NCBI GenBank assembly: GCA_028699715.1
Contig: JAQVUC010000023.1
Coordinates: forward strand, 1 to 9,633
Origin: Anaerolineaceae bacterium
GTDB lineage: Bacteria > Chloroflexota > Anaerolineae > Anaerolineales > Anaerolineaceae
Direction: 5' to 3'
DNA length: 9,633 bases
Shown piece by piece: positions 1 to 5,054 of this stretch. A program made the translations under genes and the position numbers. Under the pieces are notes generated by a model. That model was not told the DNA's origin. It made no database searches and worked only from the letters and a program-made list of their open reading frames with translations. How positions within the stretch are numbered: the first letter of the stretch is position 1; the number at the start of each line of letters is the position of its first letter.

Positions 1-17
1 TTTTTCTTAAAGAAAGG

Positions 18-91
18 TCGGGGTGGGCGGACTCGAACCGTCGACCTCTGCGTCCCAAACGCAGCGCGCTAGCCGACTGCGCTACACCCCG
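18..91 (-). tRNA. tRNA-Pro (anticodon UGG)
   Basis: Read on the minus strand, a full cloverleaf is visible. The acceptor stem CGGGGTG (5' end at 91) pairs with CACCCCG (19-25), with discriminator A at 18. The D stem is GCGC/GCGC. The anticodon stem CTGCG/CGCAG encloses the loop TTTGGGA, giving anticodon UGG at 55-57, which reads CCN proline codons. The T arm contains TTCGAGT; its stem has one A-C mismatch at the second pair. A complete CCA is not encoded (ACCT follows), so CCA would be added after transcription. It is transcribed away from ssb and has its own promoter. Confidence 0.96.
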
Positions 92-101
92 GCGAAAGTG
101 A

Positions 102-131
102 AGTATACACGCTTTGGGGATTAATCATCAA
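102..131 (-). promoter_or_regulatory. Sigma-70-type promoter of tRNA-Pro
   Basis: On the minus strand TTGATG (-35, at 126-131) and TATACT (-10, at 102-107) are separated by 18 bases. The -10 box ends 10 bases before the first base of the mature tRNA, so transcription would start a few bases upstream and leave a short leader for RNase P. The match to consensus and the position make this a convincing promoter, although activity cannot be shown from sequence alone. Confidence 0.75.
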
Positions 132-182
132 GCTGCGTAGAGCGGACCCTACCCTGACTTTCGTGATGCAAATACAACCTGA

Positions 183-213
183 TTTCCCGTACAAGCCGCG
201 GATGATGTAAAAT
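183..213 (+). promoter_or_regulatory. Possible weak promoter of the ssb operon
   Basis: The 169 bases between the tRNA and ssb must hold the start site of the ssb operon. The best candidate -10 is TAAAAT (208-213), with a poor -35-like TTTCCC (183-188) 19 bases upstream. It lies about 47 bases before the ssb start codon. The -35 match is weak, so this is only a candidate. The rest of the gap shows no other clear signal. Confidence 0.25.
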
Positions 214-247
214 TGAAGCAACAACAACTTTAAAACCAACAAGACTT

Positions 248-254
248 GAAAGGA
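248..254 (+). promoter_or_regulatory. Ribosome binding site of ssb
   Basis: GAAAGGA sits 6 bases before ATG 261. It decides the start codon, because the upstream in-frame TTG at 246 would place this site inside the coding region. Confidence 0.7.
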
Positions 255-260
255 TATCCC

Positions 261-647
261 ATGTACCAAAAACTTATCATCATTGGCAATTTAGGACGCG
301 ATCCCGAAATGCGCTACACCCCTGATGGAAATCCCGTCACATCCTTTAGCGTTGCCACCAGCCGTCGTTACCATGAAACCAACGAGACCACCTGGTTCCG
401 TGTTTCTGTTTGGGGCAAACAAGCCGAATCTTGCAATCAGTACCTGAATAAGGGCTCCAAAGTTTTAGTTGAAGGCCGTTTGCGCCCGGACAATAATGGC
501 AATCCCACTGTCTTCCAACGCAAAGATGGCACCTGGGGCGCCAGCTACGAAATGCATGCTGAGAGTGTGCGCTTCCTGACTCCAAAGGGTGAGGAAACAA
601 GCTCCAATTACGGACCCATGGACGAAGACGAAGACATACCCTTCTAA
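261..647 (+). CDS. ssb: Single-stranded DNA-binding protein (SSB)
   Basis: SSB coats single-stranded DNA during replication, recombination and repair, and recruits partner enzymes through its C-terminal tip. The 128-residue product starts with the typical OB-fold strand around residues 3-12 (KLIIIGNLGRDPE), followed by a T-W-F-R-V-x-V-W-G segment near 44-52 and V-L-V-E-G-R at 68-73. It ends in the acidic tip DEDEDIPF, the partner-binding tail. The linker is very short, so the whole protein is compact compared with the roughly 170 residues of E. coli SSB. ATG at 261 is chosen because GAAAGGA lies 6 bases upstream and the protein then begins as SSBs do; an in-frame TTG at 246 overlaps that ribosome site. 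It is the first gene of a five-ORF operon. It could be a second paralogue, since the usual rpsF-rpsR neighbours are absent. Confidence 0.95.
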   Translation: MYQKLIIIGNLGRDPEMRYTPDGNPVTSFSVATSRRYHETNETTWFRVSVWGKQAESCNQYLNKGSKVLVEGRLRPDNNGNPTVFQRKDGTWGASYEMHAESVRFLTPKGEETSSNYGPMDEDEDIPF

Positions 648-658
648 CCGGGCGTATT

Positions 659-979
659 ATGGCTGATATTAAACGCATACAAGTTGAAATTCCGGAAAAC
701 CTTGAGCCTCGTTATGTAAACGTGGCTTATATCACTCATACCGCTCACGAATTTCTACTTGATTTTGTGACCATGCTGCCCGGTTTAGTCAAGCCCAAAG
801 TCAACACCCGCCTGATCCTCTCTCCCTTGGGGATGAAGCTCTTGCAAAGAGCCTTGAACGAGAACATTAAACGCTATGAAACGGCCTTTGGTGAAATCAA
901 AATCCCCCAGGGAGGGACTTTGGCGGAGGAGTTGTTCAAGGGCACAGGCAGCCCCATAGAACCGGAAGAGGAAAAATAA
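659..979 (+). CDS. DUF3467 domain protein
   Basis: This 106-residue protein matches what I recall of the DUF3467 family, small bacterial proteins of unknown function. Visible hallmarks are the R-Y-V-N-V-A-Y-I-T-H segment near residues 18-27, then E-F-L-L-D-F at 31-36, L-P-G at 40-42, R-L-I-L-S-P at 51-56 and the N-x-x-x-Y-E-x-x-F-G-E-I motif at 69-80. The last 20 residues are polar and acidic and probably disordered. There is no signal peptide or membrane segment, so it should be cytoplasmic. It begins 11 bases after ssb, and its stop codon overlaps the next start, so it is almost certainly co-transcribed. The ribosome site is poor, which suggests coupling to ssb translation. I assign no biochemical role. 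Confidence 0.85.
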   Translation: MADIKRIQVEIPENLEPRYVNVAYITHTAHEFLLDFVTMLPGLVKPKVNTRLILSPLGMKLLQRALNENIKRYETAFGEIKIPQGGTLAEELFKGTGSPIEPEEEK

Positions 980-1623
980 TGCGGGCACTGGACATAATCT
1001 CTGAAGAAATCCGGGCGGATTTTGAGAATAAAACCGCTCTGCGCGACGATGCCTTGCGCGACGCAAGGCAGTGCATCAAGCACGCCTCTTTAGCCATTCG
1101 AGCCATTCATCGCAACGATGAGGCTGAAGCACTTCAGGAACTCGCGCTGGGGAAGGAACTGGCAAAGCAACTGCGTGAAAGCCTGAAAGAAGCTCATCCC
1201 GAGCTTTATTTTGCCGGCTATACGCAGGACGCCATCAAGGAATATTGTGAAGCCGAACTGACAGTTGCCATGATCCTGGATAAACCCCTGCCCACGCCAG
1301 CAGACCTAAACGCGGAAAGCCCGGCCTATTTGAATGGTCTGGCTGAAACCCTGGGTGAACTGCGCCGGCGCTGCCTGGATTTGCTCAGGCCTGGCTATAA
1401 CACTGAAGTTGAACGCCTGTTAGACCTGATGGACGAAGTTTATACCCACCTGGTTACGATGGACTTTCCGGATGCGATCACAGAAGGATTGCGCCGCCGT
1501 ACGGACCTTGCCCGGGGCATTATTGAGCGCACACGGGGCGACATCACAGTCGCCTTCCGCGAAAACGAACTATCAAACAAGCTCGACCGGCTTTCTGAGC
1601 AGCTGAACAAGCAACAGCCCTGA
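979..1623 (+). CDS. Translin/TRAX-family protein
   Basis: This 214-residue, almost wholly helical soluble protein resembles the translin superfamily. In eukaryotes translin and TRAX form the C3PO nuclease; archaeal and bacterial members are less studied and are sometimes mislabelled as other enzymes. Seen here: an N-terminal R-E-less start, an H-A-S-L-A-I-R helix (35-41), E-Y-C-E-A at 88-92, which resembles the TRAX E-Y-x-E-A segment whose two glutamates belong to the active site, then Y-L-N-G-L-A-E-T-L-G-E-L-R-R (117-130), M-D-E-V-Y (151-155), and L-R-R-R-T-D (171-176) followed by E-R-T-R-G-D-I-T (183-190), all in family order. A metal-dependent RNase or DNase activity is therefore plausible but unproven. 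Its ATG overlaps the previous stop (TAATG), and AGAGGAA lies about 5 bases upstream. Its own stop overlaps the next start (TGATG). Family assignment is fairly sure; the substrate is unknown. Confidence 0.8.
   Translation: MRALDIISEEIRADFENKTALRDDALRDARQCIKHASLAIRAIHRNDEAEALQELALGKELAKQLRESLKEAHPELYFAGYTQDAIKEYCEAELTVAMILDKPLPTPADLNAESPAYLNGLAETLGELRRRCLDLLRPGYNTEVERLLDLMDEVYTHLVTMDFPDAITEGLRRRTDLARGIIERTRGDITVAFRENELSNKLDRLSEQLNKQQP
1050..1070 (+). repeat. Perfect 9-bp inverted repeat inside the translin gene
   Basis: TGCCTTGCG (1050-1058) and CGCAAGGCA (1062-1070) are perfectly complementary around a 3-base loop CGA. The same stretch holds an 8-base direct repeat GCGCGACG at 1041-1048 and 1056-1063, encoding the repeated peptide L-R-D-D-A / L-R-D-A-R near residues 21-30. 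No T-run follows, so it is not an intrinsic terminator. It may affect mRNA folding, or simply result from a local duplication of helix codons. Confidence 0.6.
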
Positions 1624-1847
1624 TGCGCAAGATCAGGGCTTCAGAACTGGGTAATTTCCTCTACTGCCAACGTTCCTGGTGGTTTGACCTGCAGGGCGAA
1701 AAATCTGAAAATCAAGCTGAAATGGACCTGGGTAGCCAGGTCCATCAGCTTCATGCAAAGGCCGTAAAACAAGGAGCGCTTTTAAAGGGCCTGGCAATTG
1801 CCTTGTTTTTGCTGGGTGTGCTGCTCTTTTTCTGGAGTCTTCTTTAA
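1623..1847 (+). CDS. Cas4/RecB-like nuclease, N-terminal half with C-terminal membrane helix
   Basis: This 74-residue protein looks like the beginning of a Cas4-type PD-(D/E)XK exonuclease and nothing more. Residues 1-20 carry the family's opening: R-A-S-E-L-G-N-F-L-Y-C-Q-R-S-W-W, in which C15 matches the first cysteine of the Cas4 iron-sulfur site. G37-S-Q-V-H41 with H44 matches the G-x-x-x-H motif I, whose histidine helps bind the catalytic metal. Residues 52-73 then form one hydrophobic helix to the C terminus, preceded by K49 and K55. The predicted topology is N terminus inside, C terminus outside. The catalytic D and E-x-K are absent here but present in the next ORF. Its start overlaps the translin stop (TGATG) with no strong ribosome site, which suggests reinitiation. 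It is likely one subunit of a two-chain enzyme; the alternative is a frameshifted single gene. Confidence 0.7.
   Translation: MRKIRASELGNFLYCQRSWWFDLQGEKSENQAEMDLGSQVHQLHAKAVKQGALLKGLAIALFLLGVLLFFWSLL
1834..1837 (+). promoter_or_regulatory. Internal ribosome binding site for the second nuclease ORF
   Basis: GGAG lies 9 bases before ATG 1847, inside the end of the preceding ORF. With the TAATG junction at 1845-1849 it supports independent, coupled initiation of the second half rather than a sequencing error. Confidence 0.55.
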
Positions 1848-2368
1848 TGAAACCGCTTTATTGGGCAGTATTGCTGCTCTTGCTCAGTATTGTTTTCTGG
1901 GTTTTAAGCAAAAGAAAACGCCAGCAAAGCGGCTTGCCTGACGGGCAATTGATCTATAGTGACAGCTCTTACTGGCAAAAACCACCGCGACCGCTTTATG
2001 ACCCCAGGCTCGAATTGGTGGGAAAACCGGATTACGTGGTCAGGTCGGAGGATGGGGCTCTGATCCCGCTTGAATTGAAGTCTGGCTCTGCTCCCAGCCA
2101 GCCCTGGGATTCACACCGGATGCAATTGGCAGCTTACTGCTACCTGATCGAGCAAAGCGAGGGCAAGCGCCCTCCTTTTGGTCTGATCAAGTACGATAAT
2201 AAAACCTTTCAGATCCCCTATTCAAGCAGCCTGGAGCAAGAATTAAAAGATTTGGTCGCTGCTCTGCGCCAGGCTGAAGCCAGCCATTATGCTCCGCGCT
2301 CCCACAATTCTCCCGCCCGCTGCCGCAGCTGCGGTTTTAACAGCATCTGTGATCAGAGATTAAGCTAA
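1847..2368 (+). CDS. Cas4/RecB-like PD-(D/E)XK nuclease, C-terminal half with N-terminal membrane helix
   Basis: This 173-residue protein has a single membrane helix at residues 4-20 followed by the basic stretch K22-R-K-R25, which predicts a cytoplasmic C-terminal domain. That domain carries the core Cas4/RecB motifs: G-K-P-D62-Y-V-V (motif II aspartate), L-E76-L-K78-S-G (the E-x-K of motif III), Q93-L-A-A-Y97 (the Q-x-x-x-Y motif), and C159-x-x-C162 with C168 near the end, matching the three C-terminal cysteines of the Cas4 [4Fe-4S] cluster. The fourth cysteine and the motif I histidine are in the preceding ORF. Known relatives cleave single-stranded or end-exposed DNA; here that activity is inferred. 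Its ATG overlaps the previous stop (TAATG) and has GGAG 9 bases upstream. No cas1, cas2 or CRISPR repeats are nearby, so a CRISPR role is not supported. It is the last gene of the ssb operon. Confidence 0.82.
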   Translation: MKPLYWAVLLLLLSIVFWVLSKRKRQQSGLPDGQLIYSDSSYWQKPPRPLYDPRLELVGKPDYVVRSEDGALIPLELKSGSAPSQPWDSHRMQLAAYCYLIEQSEGKRPPFGLIKYDNKTFQIPYSSSLEQELKDLVAALRQAEASHYAPRSHNSPARCRSCGFNSICDQRLS

Positions 2369-2436
2369 CCCCCCCCTGTACCCAAGCCATTCTTCATGTA
2401 CAATTGGTTTACCATTTCTTTCAGGAGCGTTGTGAA
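2369..2436. other. Intergenic gap after the ssb operon
   Basis: These 68 bases open with a run of eight C (2369-2376). A possible -10 box TACAAT at 2399-2404 has no good -35 partner. AGGAG at 2423-2427, 9 bases before ATG 2437, is the ribosome site of the next gene and rules out the earlier in-frame TTG at 2404. I see no terminator hairpin, so read-through from the ssb operon is possible. Confidence 0.4.
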
Positions 2437-3690
2437 ATGCCAAGATCTGAATTGACTTTGAAGCGCGCCCTTACAGCCGTCCTGATTTTTCTACTCACTC
2501 TGGCTGGCTTTTTTGCTGTTTACCGCTTTCATCATGTCTTGTTCATCCTTTTTGTGGCTGTGGTTTTAGGGACAGTAGCCCGTCCCGCCTATGAGACGCT
2601 TCAAGCCCTGGGATTAAGCAAGAATCTTGCCGTCTTCGTTATCTTGCTTGTTATCGCCGTGCTGATCGTTGGTTTTTTACTTTTGCTCCTGCCATTATTG
2701 ACCAGCCAATATCAAACCCTCCTGGACGCGATCCCAAAGTACTACAACACGGCCCTTTCCTGGTTGGCCAGCAGCAGAAACGAATTGGTTGTGCGATTAA
2801 GTGAATTGCTGCCGGCAGAGTTGTTCAGCCAGGAACAACTAGTAGCGCCTGATGAGGACGCCATCAATACACTCAATGAGGCCGCAAGGTTTCTCAATAC
2901 CGGCCTATACAATTTTTTGGTTGCCGTGGTTCTGCTCGCGCTCTCGTATCATTGGATGGTCTCAGGCCAGCAAATCGTCTCCACCTTTCTCTTTTTTGTG
3001 AAAGCTGAAAAGCGTCAAAACATCCTCGAAATCATTCAACAGATCGAGAATAAGGTCAGCCAGTATTTGATTGGACAGGGGGTGCTCTGCCTTTCGATTG
3101 CAGTGCTTTCTTTGGTAGCCTATGTGCTGCTTGGGCTGCCCAATGCTGTGCTTCTGGCGCTGATTGCCGGCATTTTTGAGGCCGTGCCCATGGTCGGGCC
3201 AGTGCTTGGCGCTATTCCGGCAGTGATGATTGCCCTGTCTCTCTCCCCCACAACCCTGATTTGGGTGCTGGTCTCGGCTGTGATCATTCAGCAAATTGAA
3301 AACAACCTGCTCGTTCCGCGCGTGATGGACCGGGTGGTTGGGGTTAACCCTTTTATCTCTATTCTCTCCATTACCGCTTTTTCCAGTTTGTATGGAGTTG
3401 GCGGCGCTTTGATGGCCATCCCCCTGGCGGCAGTCATTCAACTGCTGCTGGAGAGAACGGTCTTGTCCAAAGAACAAGAAGGCAGCGCGCTTTCCAGCGG
3501 GCGGGACAAATTAAACCTGCTGCGCTATGAGACTCAGGATTTTCTGATTGGCATGCGAAACCAGGCCAGACAATCCAAGCAAGTAAATGGGGAGCAGGCA
3601 ACCAAAATCGACCTGGTGATGGAAGAAATGGAGATGGTCGCCCGCGACCTTGACACGCTGCTGGCACAGAAAGAGGAGGAGCAGCCATGA
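2437..3690 (+). CDS. AI-2E family (PerM/TqsA-like) membrane transporter
   Basis: This 417-residue inner-membrane protein belongs to the AI-2E/PerM (formerly UPF0118) family. Members are implicated in export of autoinducer-2 or in sodium/proton antiport, but substrates differ, so none is assigned. Hydrophobic segments occur near residues 11-29, 32-50, 64-88, 157-174, 213-233, 236-265, 271-287 and 303-338. The long soluble stretch between the third and fourth (about 90-155) is typical. Family signatures are F-E-A-V-P-M-V-G-P (247-255) and E288-N-N-L-L-V-P-R295. An extra C-terminal tail of about 75 residues is charged and helical (E-E-M-E-M near 396-400) and probably cytoplasmic. ATG 2437 is chosen because AGGAG lies 9 bases upstream. 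The stop overlaps the next start as ATGA, so this gene and the next are translationally coupled. Confidence 0.9.
   Translation: MPRSELTLKRALTAVLIFLLTLAGFFAVYRFHHVLFILFVAVVLGTVARPAYETLQALGLSKNLAVFVILLVIAVLIVGFLLLLLPLLTSQYQTLLDAIPKYYNTALSWLASSRNELVVRLSELLPAELFSQEQLVAPDEDAINTLNEAARFLNTGLYNFLVAVVLLALSYHWMVSGQQIVSTFLFFVKAEKRQNILEIIQQIENKVSQYLIGQGVLCLSIAVLSLVAYVLLGLPNAVLLALIAGIFEAVPMVGPVLGAIPAVMIALSLSPTTLIWVLVSAVIIQQIENNLLVPRVMDRVVGVNPFISILSITAFSSLYGVGGALMAIPLAAVIQLLLERTVLSKEQEGSALSSGRDKLNLLRYETQDFLIGMRNQARQSKQVNGEQATKIDLVMEEMEMVARDLDTLLAQKEEEQP
3674..3680 (+). promoter_or_regulatory. Strong ribosome binding site for the second AI-2E gene
   Basis: AGGAGGA lies 6 bases before ATG 3687, inside the end of the preceding gene, and matches the anti-Shine-Dalgarno consensus fully. 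It supports efficient coupled translation at the ATGA junction and fixes the start codon. Confidence 0.75.
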
Positions 3691-4856
3691 ATAAGAAAAC
3701 TTTCCTCTTCGCGCTTGCTTTTTCTTCGATTGCCCTGACCGTCTTTATCCTTTGGCAAGTCAAGGAAGTGGTGATCTACTTCTTCATGTCGCTGGTGTTG
3801 GGCGCGGCTCTAAGACCTCTGGCTAATTTCCAGAAATCCAAGACCCCTTGGCAGAAAATCGGCATCACGCTTGGTGTTTTACTGGTCATTGCAGGTCTTG
3901 GCTTTCTTCTTTACCTCCAATTTGGGCGCTTGCTGAGAGAAATCAATCTGCTGATAGACACGGTCTCCAACTTAAAGCGTTGGTTTCTACCGCCATGGTT
4001 GGAGAAAATTCAATTTACCCGTTCTCTGATCGAATTATTACCTCCCCCCGGTCACATCTTTGATGTTGTCACCACGGATGGCGGCAAAATTCTGATGCCC
4101 GCCATCCCAACCATCGCGGGGAACATGATCGCGGTTGTGAGAGGACTGGTAATTATCCTCTTTCTGGGTTTGAATTGGACCGGCTCACAAGACCATTTTG
4201 AACGTTTGTGGCTTTCACTGCTCCCGGTAGAGAAACGCCAAAAAGCCCGCCTGATCTGGCGCGAGATCGATGCCAGCCTGGGTGATTATGTCCGCTTTTT
4301 GCTGGTAAAGTTTTTCGTCACCTGGATCGTGGTCAGCCTGGGGACATTTTATTTGCGCTCACCCTACCCGATCTTATTGGGGATTCTGGTTGCCAGCGCT
4401 AATTTAGTGCCAATTGTAGGGATTTTTCTGTCCTTGTTGCTGACACTGGCGATCGGCTTGCTCTCAAGCATTTTGTTTTATCCCTGGATTTTGCTGTATG
4501 TTTTTGTAGTTCTGATGCTGCTGCGGGTCTTGGTCTGGCCGAGATTCTATAGCAAAAAATGGGCTGCACCCTTCATCCAATTGTTGCTATTACTCGTTTT
4601 CAGCGAGACATTGGGGCTTGGTTGGCTCATTTTGGCCCCGCCGCTGGCGGTTATGATTCAAATTTTGTGGAGCGGTCTGTCTGCTTCGCTGCGCTCAGGA
4701 AAGCCCCTGATGGGTATTGAGTCCCTCAGAACTCATCAGAACCGATTAAGCCTGGCAATGGCCTCTGTCGACGAAGTCCCACCAGCTCTCATGAGCAACC
4801 TGAATCGTTTGGATGAACTGATCGACCAGGCGGATGATTTTCTGAGCGAAGAATAA
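3687..4856 (+). CDS. Divergent AI-2E family (PerM-like) membrane protein
   Basis: This 389-residue polytopic membrane protein is a diverged paralogue of the gene before it. The N-terminal helix pair (5-42), the R-P-L-A-N near 43-47, the third helix (58-77), the soluble middle and the later hydrophobic helices follow the same order. N239-L-V-P-I-V-G245 corresponds to the neighbour's E-A-V-P-M-V-G. The segment matching the neighbour's E-N-N-L-L-V-P-R here reads L-L-R-V-L-V-W-P-R (278-286), so the conserved acidic and asparagine residues are lost. A helical acidic tail (about 350-389) also parallels the neighbour. The loss of the signature and the 4-base ATGA overlap suggest that the two act together, perhaps as unequal subunits of one complex; that is inference. 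The substrate is unknown. Confidence 0.82.
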   Translation: MNKKTFLFALAFSSIALTVFILWQVKEVVIYFFMSLVLGAALRPLANFQKSKTPWQKIGITLGVLLVIAGLGFLLYLQFGRLLREINLLIDTVSNLKRWFLPPWLEKIQFTRSLIELLPPPGHIFDVVTTDGGKILMPAIPTIAGNMIAVVRGLVIILFLGLNWTGSQDHFERLWLSLLPVEKRQKARLIWREIDASLGDYVRFLLVKFFVTWIVVSLGTFYLRSPYPILLGILVASANLVPIVGIFLSLLLTLAIGLLSSILFYPWILLYVFVVLMLLRVLVWPRFYSKKWAAPFIQLLLLLVFSETLGLGWLILAPPLAVMIQILWSGLSASLRSGKPLMGIESLRTHQNRLSLAMASVDEVPPALMSNLNRLDELIDQADDFLSEE

Positions 4857-4899
4857 GAAAATGTTGGACTAAGCCCATGGCATTGCGGCTAAAAAATAG

Positions 4900-4928
4900 T
4901 TGACATCCCCCGACCAATCAATTATGCT
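4900..4928 (+). promoter_or_regulatory. Sigma-70-type promoter of the SRP RNA
   Basis: TTGACA (4900-4905, perfect -35) and TATGCT (4923-4928) are separated by exactly 17 bases. Seven bases after the -10 box comes the first base of the terminal SRP RNA stem at 4936, so start site and RNA 5' end agree. It probably also drives the methyltransferase and lipoprotein genes downstream. Confidence 0.88.
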
Positions 4929-4935
4929 TAATTTT

Positions 4936-5044
4936 GCATTCGGGCGGGACCGGTGCGGCGGAGCCCTACGAACCCCGTCAGGTCCGAGAGGAAGCAGCGG
5001 TAAGGAGGTATCTTCGGGTGTTACCGGCTAACCTGCTCGAATGC
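4936..5044 (+). ncRNA. ffs: Signal recognition particle RNA, small bacterial (4.5S) type
   Basis: This RNA joins Ffh to form the bacterial SRP, which targets nascent membrane and secreted proteins. The conserved domain IV core is clear: GTCAGGTCC (4978-4986), a GAGA tetraloop (4987-4990, GNRA type), then GGAAGCAGC (4991-4998), followed by the usual GGTAA. The ends close the rod: GCATTCGGGCGGG (4936-4948) pairs with CCTGCTCGAATGC (5032-5044) through 13 pairs, including two G-U. A TCTTCGGGTG segment at 5011-5020 resembles the same region of other small SRP RNAs. The length of about 109 bases is normal. No T-run follows the 3' stem, so there is no obvious terminator, and the next start codon is only 10 bases away. 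Confidence 0.93.
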
Positions 5045-5054
5045 TTTGATAACA

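Noticed and set aside
246..260. An earlier ssb start at TTG 246.
   Set aside because: It would add five residues that overlap the ribosome site GAAAGGA; ATG 261 gives a normal SSB N terminus.
1623..2368. A CRISPR-Cas locus, because of the Cas4-like nuclease.
   Set aside because: There is no repeat-spacer array and no cas1, cas2 or effector gene in the window; the neighbours are ssb, DUF3467 and translin.
2404..2436. An earlier start at TTG 2404 for the first AI-2E gene.
   Set aside because: The AGGAG ribosome site at 2423-2427 lies inside that extension and fits ATG 2437.
2962..3477. A long minus-strand open frame (171 codons) within the first AI-2E gene.
   Set aside because: It is antisense to a well-conserved membrane protein gene, its composition is H/Q/N-rich as expected for a complement of hydrophobic codons, and no family is recognisable.
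2437..4856. A quorum-sensing system, from the AI-2E family name.
   Set aside because: The family name reflects one E. coli member; there is no luxS, receptor or kinase nearby, and other members have different roles.
4871..4896. A possible terminator after the second AI-2E gene (AGCC...GGCT followed by six A).
   Set aside because: The stem is only about 4 bp with a long loop, and A rather than T follows on the plus strand.
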